Assembly (NCBI GenBank): GCA_017881185.1
Contig: JADGRE010000032.1
Coordinates: 1-36,341, forward strand
Direction: 5' to 3'
From: Pseudomonadota bacterium
Lineage (GTDB): Bacteria > Myxococcota_A > Polyangia > Polyangiales > JAFGIB01
Length of the DNA stretch: 36,341 bases
The notes under the pieces were generated by a model. The model saw only the letters and a list, made by a program, of their open reading frames with translations. It was not told the origin of the DNA and ran no database searches. Of this stretch, positions 9,111 through 16,969 are shown in pieces. A program made the translations under genes and the position numbers. Every line of letters begins with the position of its first letter. The first letter of the stretch is position 1.

Positions 9111-10712
9111 ATGCCTAGCCAAGTCCGAGACAGCCCAGACGTTGCGCTGTATGCGCGCAGGCTGCTCGTGGCTGCGCTCTGCGCGTGCTGCGCCTCGGCC
9201 TGCGCCGTGCAAACTCCGTCCAGCGTGGCGCCACAGTTCGCCGCCGACGTCCAGCCGATCTTGCAGGCGCGCTGTGTACGCTGCCACAGCGGCGCTGCCG
9301 CGAAGGGTGGTTGGTCGGCTGACTCGTACCTGTCGACGATCGCGTGTGACAAGCAGGGCACAGCGCAGACGCTGGCTGCGGATGCCGGCGTGCCGCTCTT
9401 GAACGTGCTCGGCAGCAAGGACCACAAAGACTTGCTCACTCCAGACGAGCGCGCTGTGCTCGAAGACTGGGTGCAGGCAGGCACGCCATCGCGAGATGGA
9501 GAGATGCATCCGGTTGGCTGGCTCGATCCGCGCTCGCCCAATTTCCACGGCACGCAGCTGCGCAAGGAGGGCTTCGCGCGCATGCTCGAGCTGAGCGCGC
9601 CGGGCGCTTGCGGCAAGTGCCACCACGGCGCGCCGGTGCGCGATCCCAAGCTGCAAGTCTCGCCCGATCGCGCGCCGGACTGCACCAGCTGTCATCGCGA
9701 GCCGCAGGGCGTGCTGGCGTGCGGCACTTGCCATGGCGATGGCGCAGCGCGTGCGTACCCGCCGCGCGACCCGTGCTTCTTCCCCAACGGCCCGAAGGCT
9801 GGTGCGCATGCGGCGCATCTGAGCGCTTCGAAGTTGCGCGCCGGCCATCTGGAATGCAGCACCTGTCACCCGAAGGTCGACGAGCTGGAGGTGATCTCCG
9901 GCACGCACGCCGACGGCACAGTGCAGGTGGAGATCGACAAGACCCTCGGTGGTCCGGACGCGCACTACGATGCAGCCACCGGTAGCTGCACGGTCGCGTG
10001 CCACACGCACAAGGGCCACCGCGAGCAGCCGCGTTGGGGCAAAGACAAAGGGCTGACCTGCAACGACTGCCACACCGCACCGCCGGCCAACCACTACATG
10101 GGCGCGTGCAGCAAGTGTCATCCGGGCGTCAACGACACGGGTACGCAGATCCTCGACAACACGCTGCACATCAACGGCCGCGTCGACCTGGGACGTGACG
10201 GCAGCCGCCGCTGTGGCATGTGCCACGGTGGCAGTGACGACCCGGCCGATCCGTGGCCGAGCAGCGGCGCGCACCCCGCGCACCGTGGCTCGAGCGTGAG
10301 CGCGCCGATTGCGTGTACGAGCTGCCACGTCGTGCCCATGAGCGTGCTCGACAAGGGGCACATCGATCACACAGCGGGACCGGAGATCACCTTCGGCGGC
10401 CTTGCCTTGGCGCGTGGCGCCAAGCCGAGCTTCGACGCCGCCACGAAGACCTGCAGCGACGTGCCGTGTCACGGTGCCCAGCTGGCGGCGGCGACTGGTT
10501 ACGCGCCCAGCTGGCATGAGGCGAGTCCGGGCGCGGCGCGCTGCGGGAGTTGCCACACCGTCCCACCTCCTGCGCCGCACACGGCAGACACCGGCTGCCA
10601 GGCGATCATTTGTCACGGCTCGGAGATTGCGCAATGGCCGGACGGTCCGCGAATATCCGCAGCGGGGCTAGGGCGCCACATCAACGGCAAGATCGACGTG
10701 GGTGCGCCATGA
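9111..10712 (+). CDS. Multiheme cytochrome, CxxxxCH/CxxCH type (10 CXXCH, 1 CX3CH, 2 CX4CH)
   Basis: 533 aa; CVRCH, CGKCH, CTSCH, CGTCH, CSTCH, CTVACH, CNDCH, CSKCH, CGMCH, CTSCH, CSDVPCH, CGSCH, CQAIICH. Exact start codon uncertain. Confidence 0.82.
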   Translation: MPSQVRDSPDVALYARRLLVAALCACCASACAVQTPSSVAPQFAADVQPILQARCVRCHSGAAAKGGWSADSYLSTIACDKQGTAQTLAADAGVPLLNVLGSKDHKDLLTPDERAVLEDWVQAGTPSRDGEMHPVGWLDPRSPNFHGTQLRKEGFARMLELSAPGACGKCHHGAPVRDPKLQVSPDRAPDCTSCHREPQGVLACGTCHGDGAARAYPPRDPCFFPNGPKAGAHAAHLSASKLRAGHLECSTCHPKVDELEVISGTHADGTVQVEIDKTLGGPDAHYDAATGSCTVACHTHKGHREQPRWGKDKGLTCNDCHTAPPANHYMGACSKCHPGVNDTGTQILDNTLHINGRVDLGRDGSRRCGMCHGGSDDPADPWPSSGAHPAHRGSSVSAPIACTSCHVVPMSVLDKGHIDHTAGPEITFGGLALARGAKPSFDAATKTCSDVPCHGAQLAAATGYAPSWHEASPGAARCGSCHTVPPPAPHTADTGCQAIICHGSEIAQWPDGPRISAAGLGRHINGKIDVGAP

Positions 10713-10773
10713 GCCCGGCGGTCGACGCGAGCGTGGGCACGGTTAGTGCACTTACCCTGGCAGTTGTGGGGCT

Positions 10774-11367
10774 ATGCAAGTGAATCGAGGAGCGCCAGGC
10801 GTGGGACAGGCACTGCAACAGCTCGTGGTAGCGCTGCTGCTGCTTTCGGCTTGTCGGGCGCCCGATCACGAGGCGATGACCAGCCACGCCGACGCAACTC
10901 TTGCGCGGGTCGGCGCAAACGACGCGCCGCCTACCATCCCGCCGCGTACGCCTCAGATTGCGTTGTTCCCGTGCGTGGAGCAGTGCCACAAGGACCGCAC
11001 CCCCGATCCGCACAAGCGTGAGCTCAAGGAATTCCACTCGCTCAAGCATCTCGAGCACGGCGACACCACCTTCTGGTGCAACTTCTGCCACAACGACGAC
11101 AACCTCGACACGCTGCGCCTGCTCGACGGGCGCACGGTGAGTTTCAACGAAGCCTACCGGCTGTGTGGCGAGTGCCACGGCGACAAGCGTCGCGACTGGC
11201 AGGCCGGCATCCACGGGCTGCAGTCGGGTTACTGGGACGGCTCGCACGAGAAGGTGCGGCGCAGCTGCACGGCGTGTCACGACCCGCACGCACCCCGTCG
11301 CCCAACCTTCCAGGCGCTGCCGGCGCCCACGTTGCGCTTGAAGCAAGAGGTGCAAGGCCATGAGTGA
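10774..11367 (+). CDS. Small multiheme c-type cytochrome lipoprotein (3 CXXCH + 1 CX3CH)
   Basis: 197 aa; lipobox LLLSAC; CVEQCH, CNFCH, CGECH, CTACH; stop overlaps start of next CDS by 8 nt. Confidence 0.8.
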   Translation: MQVNRGAPGVGQALQQLVVALLLLSACRAPDHEAMTSHADATLARVGANDAPPTIPPRTPQIALFPCVEQCHKDRTPDPHKRELKEFHSLKHLEHGDTTFWCNFCHNDDNLDTLRLLDGRTVSFNEAYRLCGECHGDKRRDWQAGIHGLQSGYWDGSHEKVRRSCTACHDPHAPRRPTFQALPAPTLRLKQEVQGHE

Positions 11368-12367
11368 GCTCACGCCAAGCTGCGGTTCTGGTGCCTGTGG
11401 TTGTGGGCAGAGCGCTGCCGTGGCCACTGCGGGCATCGACGAGAACGAAGAGCTGGCTGCGGCGTTGGTGCGCGGCGGTGAGCAGCTGCAGTCGTCGCGT
11501 CGCGCCTTCATGACCCAGCTGGCGACCGCCGCGGGCACGGCAGCCGTTGCAGCCAGCGGCTGCAGCACCAGCGTGAGCTGGGAGCAGTTCACTCAGAAGC
11601 ACTACAAAGAGCTCACTGCCGAGGACAAGCGCAAGCTGATCGAGCGCGTGGAGAAGCGTGCGCGCGACCAGTACGGCGTGGAAGTGGAAGTGAGCGACCC
11701 GCAGCCCACGCCGGGTGTCGAGTTCGCGTACGCGCTCAACCTCTCGTACTGCATTGGCTGCCGGCGCTGCGAGTACGCCTGCGCGCAGGAGAACAACACC
11801 TCGCGCGACCCGGAGATGCATTACATCAGGGTGTTGCAGATCGAAAAAGGCACGATGAGCCTCGAGGGCTCCGACAGCTACTACGAAGGCAGTGTACCGG
11901 CCCCAGACAAGTACTACATGCCGGTGCAGTGCCACCAGTGCGACAACCCGCCGTGCGTGCGCGCGTGCCCGGTGACCGCGACCTGGAAAGAGAAGGACGG
12001 CGTGGTCGTGATCGACTACGACTGGTGCATCGGCTGTCGCTACTGCGAGGCCGCCTGTCCGTACTGGGCGCGCCGCTTCAACTTCGCGGAGCCCAAGCTG
12101 CGGCCCTCGGACATCAACCCCAAGCAGTCGCTGCTCAGCAACCGCATCCGGCCCATGGGCGTTGTCGAGAAGTGCACCTTCTGTCTGCACCGCACGCGCG
12201 AGGGCCGCTATCCTGCGTGTCTCGAGGTTTGCCCCACGGGCTCCCGCAAGTTCGGCAACCTGCTCGACCCCAACAGCGAGGTGCGCAAGATCATCGACAC
12301 CAAGCGCATCTACGTGTTCAAAGAAGAGCTCGGCACCATCCCCCGCTTCTATTATTTCTTCGACTGA
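11360..12367 (+). CDS. 4Fe-4S dicluster/ferredoxin-type electron-transfer subunit (NrfC/HybA/DsrO-like), Tat-like leader
   Basis: 335 aa; CIGCRRCEYAC, CHQCDNPPCVRACP, CIGCRYCEAACP, CTFCLHRTREGRYPACLEVCP; SRRAFMTQLATAAGTAAVAASGC leader. Confidence 0.9.
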   Translation: MSELTPSCGSGACGCGQSAAVATAGIDENEELAAALVRGGEQLQSSRRAFMTQLATAAGTAAVAASGCSTSVSWEQFTQKHYKELTAEDKRKLIERVEKRARDQYGVEVEVSDPQPTPGVEFAYALNLSYCIGCRRCEYACAQENNTSRDPEMHYIRVLQIEKGTMSLEGSDSYYEGSVPAPDKYYMPVQCHQCDNPPCVRACPVTATWKEKDGVVVIDYDWCIGCRYCEAACPYWARRFNFAEPKLRPSDINPKQSLLSNRIRPMGVVEKCTFCLHRTREGRYPACLEVCPTGSRKFGNLLDPNSEVRKIIDTKRIYVFKEELGTIPRFYYFFD

Positions 12368-12380
12368 CAGGAGCTGCAGC

Positions 12381-13088
12381 GTGAGCGCGCCCAGACAAGC
12401 ACAGAGCAAGCGAGCGCACGGCCCCCGCGCGTGGGCGCTGCTCGGCCTGTGGTCGGCGTGCGCCGCGCTGCAGCCTGCTTGTCAAGCGCGTCCGACCAGC
12501 CAGCACGTGGCGCTCGCTGCACGTGCGGCCGACAAGCAGCTCGAAGACATTCCGACGACTGCGGTCTCGGGCACGGTAGCCGGCCGCGCGTTTCATGCGG
12601 CCGACGTGCGCGTGCGCATCATCACCATGCCTGGCCGCGAGCGTGTCGATGTGTTGCTTTCGGAGACGGCCATCAAGCGCTGCGGCTTGCCGCTGGCCAC
12701 CGAGGATCGGCGCGTGTGGTTGCGTTGGCCGGGCAAGCCCGTGCTCGACGGAACAGCGGTGCGCAGCGAGCTGGGCGCCAAGGGTCCTCTGAGCGCGCAC
12801 TACGAGCTTATCGTCGACAAGCAGTGGATGGGTCACGGCGGAGGTGCCGCGTTGCTGAGCTTGCAGGACGCGGGCTTCGGCAAGTACAAGGGCGCGCTCT
12901 GGGTGTGCTTCGACGACGCGCAACGCAGCTGCGTTGCGGGCAGCTTCGAGGCGCGCGCCTGTCGCTCCGAGCTCGACGTCGATGACTCGGTCTGGGGCGC
13001 GGCACGACTGGACAGCACGTATGCGGAACCCAGGCCGCAACGCGCTGCGCAACCCTACGCGCCACCCCGCGTGCAACCGAGCCCGTAA
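12381..13088 (+). CDS. Exported protein of unknown function
   Basis: In frame of ORF 12162-13088; GTG at 12381 preceded by CAGGAGC; hydrophobic leader AWALLGLWSACAALQPAC. No heme motif. Lies between ferredoxin and porin genes on the same strand. Confidence 0.6.
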   Translation: MSAPRQAQSKRAHGPRAWALLGLWSACAALQPACQARPTSQHVALAARAADKQLEDIPTTAVSGTVAGRAFHAADVRVRIITMPGRERVDVLLSETAIKRCGLPLATEDRRVWLRWPGKPVLDGTAVRSELGAKGPLSAHYELIVDKQWMGHGGGAALLSLQDAGFGKYKGALWVCFDDAQRSCVAGSFEARACRSELDVDDSVWGAARLDSTYAEPRPQRAAQPYAPPRVQPSP

Positions 13089-13131
13089 TGAGGTGAAGGT
13101 GCAGGGGTCGGGGGACCGACCATAGACCGCC

Positions 13132-14544
13132 ATGACACGCTTTCACACTGCCGTTCGTGAGCAAGCCAACAGCGCTTGTTTCAGTGCTGCGCGCGCGCGC
13201 AGCGCAGTGCGGTCGTGCGTGCTGTGCTGCGCGCTCGTGTGGCTGTGGCAGGTCCCCGTCACGCAAGCGCAACAGCTGGCACAGGTGCAACAGGCAGATC
13301 TGCCGGAGCGCGTGGTGATCCGCCACGACACTATCCTCAACTTCGCGCCGCGCTACGAGCTGCGCTTCGACGACTCTGCGGCGAGCTCTTCCTCGCGCTT
13401 CTGGCACCGCGTGCAACAGCTGCCGCTCTACGAACGCATCACGCTCGATGGCGACCAGCTCGCCGGCGGACCGGTGGACGTGCACATCGTGGCGTGGGGC
13501 GCGGGCGATCTCACGCTGCCGAACGACCGACAGGTGGCCAGCGGCGACTTCGCGGTAGCCTACGGCCGCGCCAAGTTGCTGCCGCCGCTGTCGATCTGGG
13601 GCGGTCGACGCTTCATCACCTGGGGTCTGCCCGGTGGCTTGCATCTCGATGGCCTCGGTGTGGAGCAACGGCTCGACTCGGGCTTCCACCTCGAAGCGCT
13701 GGCTGGGCGGCCGGTCACGTCGATCTACACGCCCGTCGGCGCGCATTCGCAGTTCACCGAGCCCACGGTCGCGTACGGCGCACGCCTGGGCTACGAGCGC
13801 CCAGGTCAGTTGGCAGCTGACGTCTCGTTTCTCGAACGTTGGGGTGAGGGGATCGCGGCCAATCGCACGCTGATGGGCACGGTGGCCTATCGACCAACCG
13901 AGCGCGTCGACATGCTGGCGTCGAGCACCTTCGACGTGAATGCGGGCCTCGAGGAAGCACGCGCGCAGGTCGCCTACCAGGCGGTCGACGAGGTCGAGCC
14001 CGATCTGAGCGTGGTGCACGCCGACCCGCAGAAGCTCCTGCCGGCGTGGTCGATCCTCAGCATGTTCGCCGCCGATGTCTACGATGAGGCCGTGCTCGGC
14101 GTGACCACGCGGCTGTCGCGCGCGCTCAGCACGAGGCTGGAGCTTGCCGGTCGCCGTGCGTACCTGCCGGGCGGCGTGCACGACGACACGCACTACGGGC
14201 ACCGTGTCGATGCCATCGTGCGCTACGTGCCGGTGCCGCGTGAGACCGAATTCATGGCCGAGCTCAGCCGCCGCGACGAAGCGACCACCACCCTCGACAT
14301 CGGACGCGTCGGCGCGTCGTTCTACGTGTATCGGCAGTTGCGCGTGGCGCCCGAGCTCGGCGCCGCGCTCGACGAGCACAGCCACAAGCGCACCGCCATC
14401 CTCGTGCGCGGCTCGGCCGAGTTGCCGTTCGGCGCGCATTGGGTGACTGCGCTCACCGTCGACGTCGCGCGCACACCGATCGCCCTCGCCGAAGTCCGCA
14501 GCTTGCTGCGCGTCACCTATCGTGCCGATTCGGGGGCGCCATGA
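13132..14544 (+). CDS. Predicted outer-membrane beta-barrel protein (porin component of the cytochrome locus)
   Basis: 470 aa; signal peptide-like N-terminus ending VTQAQQ; alternating amphipathic strands (e.g. RLELAGRRAYLPGG, HRVDAIVRYVPVPRETEFMAELSRR). Confidence 0.6.
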   Translation: MTRFHTAVREQANSACFSAARARSAVRSCVLCCALVWLWQVPVTQAQQLAQVQQADLPERVVIRHDTILNFAPRYELRFDDSAASSSSRFWHRVQQLPLYERITLDGDQLAGGPVDVHIVAWGAGDLTLPNDRQVASGDFAVAYGRAKLLPPLSIWGGRRFITWGLPGGLHLDGLGVEQRLDSGFHLEALAGRPVTSIYTPVGAHSQFTEPTVAYGARLGYERPGQLAADVSFLERWGEGIAANRTLMGTVAYRPTERVDMLASSTFDVNAGLEEARAQVAYQAVDEVEPDLSVVHADPQKLLPAWSILSMFAADVYDEAVLGVTTRLSRALSTRLELAGRRAYLPGGVHDDTHYGHRVDAIVRYVPVPRETEFMAELSRRDEATTTLDIGRVGASFYVYRQLRVAPELGAALDEHSHKRTAILVRGSAELPFGAHWVTALTVDVARTPIALAEVRSLLRVTYRADSGAP

Positions 14545-15671
14545 ACGCGCGGCTCTCCCCGCTGCTGCTGGTGGTCGGTGTGCTCGCTGCGTGCGGGCAG
14601 ACGCCACCGCGCGCGCACGACGCCATCAAGTTCTCGCATGGCCCGCACCTGCGCACGGGCGCGCAGTGCACCAGCTGTCATGACGTCATCAAGCCGCTCG
14701 GCGCGGCAGCTTCGGCCGCGGGAATCCCGTTGACCGACGGCGGCACGGCTGCTGCGAGCGACGAGTCTGCGGGCGGCAGCGCGCTGCGCAAAGACGGCAA
14801 GCTCCCGAGCGAAGCCAAGTGCAAGCAGTGTCACCAGAAGCCCGAAGAGCAGCGCTGTGGGTTCTGCCACACGCATCCCGAAGCACCCGCGAGTTACGCC
14901 GACGTCGGTCGCGGAATGCACTACGACCACCAGGCGCACGCGGCGCGCAATCAGTACGTGTGCATGCGTTGTCATGGTCTCAATGCCAGCGACAAGAGCG
15001 TCACGCGCTTCGAGCCGCGCTTGCCACCGATGAGCACCTGCACGCAGAGCTGTCACGCCGAAGATCTCGCGGCGCTGCGCTGCGCGAAGTGCCACACCGA
15101 CCTGCACCGCTATCCGCGCTCGGACATGCGTCTGGTGCGCCATCCGCCGGGCTTCTTGCATCAACACGGCACGCGCGCGCGCGCGTCGGACGCGCTGTGT
15201 GGCCAGTGTCACGAGCCGAGCTTCTGCAGCGACTGTCACACGGCGTCACCGAACATCTCCGCCGAGCTGATGGCGCCGATGGACGTCACGCGCGAGTTCA
15301 TCCACGCGGCCGACTTCCGTGCGCGTCACGCGTCGGAGGCGCGGCTCGAGCAGGCGACCTGCTTGCGCTGCCACGGTCCGAGCTTCTGCGATGGTTGTCA
15401 CCGCGCCTCCGGCGTGGGCGGCGGCGTGGGGCAGGGGAGTCCGCACCCGCCGGGCTGGCTCGACCCGCTGTCGCCGCGCGGCCACGCGCGCGAAGCACGG
15501 CGCAACATCCTCACTTGCGCGGCCTGCCATGAATCGGATGCCGAGCGTGTGTGCGTGCCTTGTCACCGCGTGGGCAGCATCGCGGGTAACCCGCATCCGC
15601 CGGGCTTCGGCGCGGGCATCGATCCGAATCAGCGTGGCGTCTGTCGTGTGTGCCACACGAGGTCGCCATGA
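14541..15671 (+). CDS. Multiheme c-type cytochrome lipoprotein (12 CXXCH + 1 CX3CH)
   Basis: ATG at 14541 in ATGA overlap with porin stop; lipobox VLAAC; CTSCH, CKQCH, CGFCH, CMRCH, CTQSCH, CAKCH, CGQCH, CSDCH, CLRCH, CDGCH, CAACH, CVPCH, CRVCH. Confidence 0.85.
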   Translation: MNARLSPLLLVVGVLAACGQTPPRAHDAIKFSHGPHLRTGAQCTSCHDVIKPLGAAASAAGIPLTDGGTAAASDESAGGSALRKDGKLPSEAKCKQCHQKPEEQRCGFCHTHPEAPASYADVGRGMHYDHQAHAARNQYVCMRCHGLNASDKSVTRFEPRLPPMSTCTQSCHAEDLAALRCAKCHTDLHRYPRSDMRLVRHPPGFLHQHGTRARASDALCGQCHEPSFCSDCHTASPNISAELMAPMDVTREFIHAADFRARHASEARLEQATCLRCHGPSFCDGCHRASGVGGGVGQGSPHPPGWLDPLSPRGHAREARRNILTCAACHESDAERVCVPCHRVGSIAGNPHPPGFGAGIDPNQRGVCRVCHTRSP

Positions 15672-16969
15672 ACGCGACCGCACGCGCATGCGGGTTGCGC
15701 GGCGTCGCGTGGCGATGGCTGCTCGCAGCAGCGTGTGTGCTCGGCGCAGTATCCAGCGGGGTATCCAGCGTGGCGGCGGAGCCAGCCGAACCGAGCTGCA
15801 GCGCGTGTCACCGGCAGCAACGCGACCCTCGCTTACGCGAACCCACGGAAGATCTGCCCGCCAGCGTGCATGGTCGCGCGGGCGTCAGCTGCCATGACTG
15901 CCACGGCGGCCGTCCCGACGAGCCGACTGCGCGTGCCCACGACGTCAACGCTGGCTTTCGTGCCCGCGCCGCGGCCGGCGACCCGCAGGCCGTGTGCGGC
16001 AATTGTCACTCCGACGCCAAGCGCATGGCCGAGCACGACGCGTCCGTGCCGACCGATCAGCTGAAGCTCTATGAAGGTAGCGTTCACGGCAAGGCGTTCG
16101 CCGCCGGCAATGCACGTGCCGCCACCTGTGCCACGTGTCACGGTGCGCACGACGTGAAGAAGGTGAGCGACCCGGCTTCTCGAGTGAGTCCGGGGAACGT
16201 TGCCGCGACCTGCGGCCACTGCCACTCGGATGCCACGCTGATGGACTCGGTCAAGATGCCGCACGACGAGGAGCGTCAATGGCGGCACAGCTCGCACGGC
16301 CAACGCTATGCGCTGTGGCTCCAGAGCCACGCCGGTGTGCCGGCTTCGCCGGATGAGCGTCATCCGCCGACTTGCAACGACTGCCACAAAGACCACGGCA
16401 TCGGACCGCGCGACACCGCGATTCGCGGTTGCCAGGGCTGTCACAAGCCACAGTGGGAATCGTTCTCGTCCGGACCGCATCAGAAGGCGTTCAAGCGCAT
16501 GGGCTTTTTGCCGTGCGTGGATTGCCACGGCAGCCACGAGATCATGCCGGTGGATGCCACGCTGATTGGAATCGACAACCAAGCCGCCTGTCGACGTTGC
16601 CACGCCGAAGGCCAGAAGATGTGGGGCAAGATCCGCAAGCTCGGCGTGCTGGTGCGCGACGCGGAAGCCGCAGCAGGGCGCGCACGCCAGGCGCTGTCGA
16701 GTGCCCCCGTGGGCATGCTCGCCGCGAGGCTTGGACCTGTCGATGAGGCGCAGCGCGCGTTGCGTGTCACCGTTCACACGCTCGACGTCGACAAGATTGC
16801 GGCGGCGGCGCACGAGCTCAGCAAGCGCGCGGCGGCGGTGGGCCAGGCGCCGGCGGTGGTCACTGTCACGCTGGTGTCGGGGCGCAGCTGGCTGCCGCTC
16901 GGCCTCGTGTTGCTCGGCGTCTTCGCGGTGCTCTTCGGCGTGTCGCGACGCGGCGGAGGCAAGCCATGA
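15668..16969 (+). CDS. Nine-heme c-type cytochrome with C-terminal membrane anchor
   Basis: ATG at 15668 (ATGA overlap); signal peptide; 9 CXXCH (CSACH, CHDCH, CGNCH, CATCH, CGHCH, CNDCH, CQGCH, CVDCH, CRRCH); C-terminal helix WLPLGLVLLGVFAVLFGVSRR. Confidence 0.85.
   Translation: MNATARACGLRGVAWRWLLAAACVLGAVSSGVSSVAAEPAEPSCSACHRQQRDPRLREPTEDLPASVHGRAGVSCHDCHGGRPDEPTARAHDVNAGFRARAAAGDPQAVCGNCHSDAKRMAEHDASVPTDQLKLYEGSVHGKAFAAGNARAATCATCHGAHDVKKVSDPASRVSPGNVAATCGHCHSDATLMDSVKMPHDEERQWRHSSHGQRYALWLQSHAGVPASPDERHPPTCNDCHKDHGIGPRDTAIRGCQGCHKPQWESFSSGPHQKAFKRMGFLPCVDCHGSHEIMPVDATLIGIDNQAACRRCHAEGQKMWGKIRKLGVLVRDAEAAAGRARQALSSAPVGMLAARLGPVDEAQRALRVTVHTLDVDKIAAAAHELSKRAAAVGQAPAVVTVTLVSGRSWLPLGLVLLGVFAVLFGVSRRGGGKP

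Noticed and set aside
8613-10634. 673-aa minus-strand ORF
   Set aside because: Shadow of two well-supported cytochrome genes; Arg/Ala/Val-rich without domains.
15166-15185. (CG)n alternating run as Z-DNA element
   Set aside because: Short run inside a coding region of a very GC-rich genome; explained by Arg/Ala codons.
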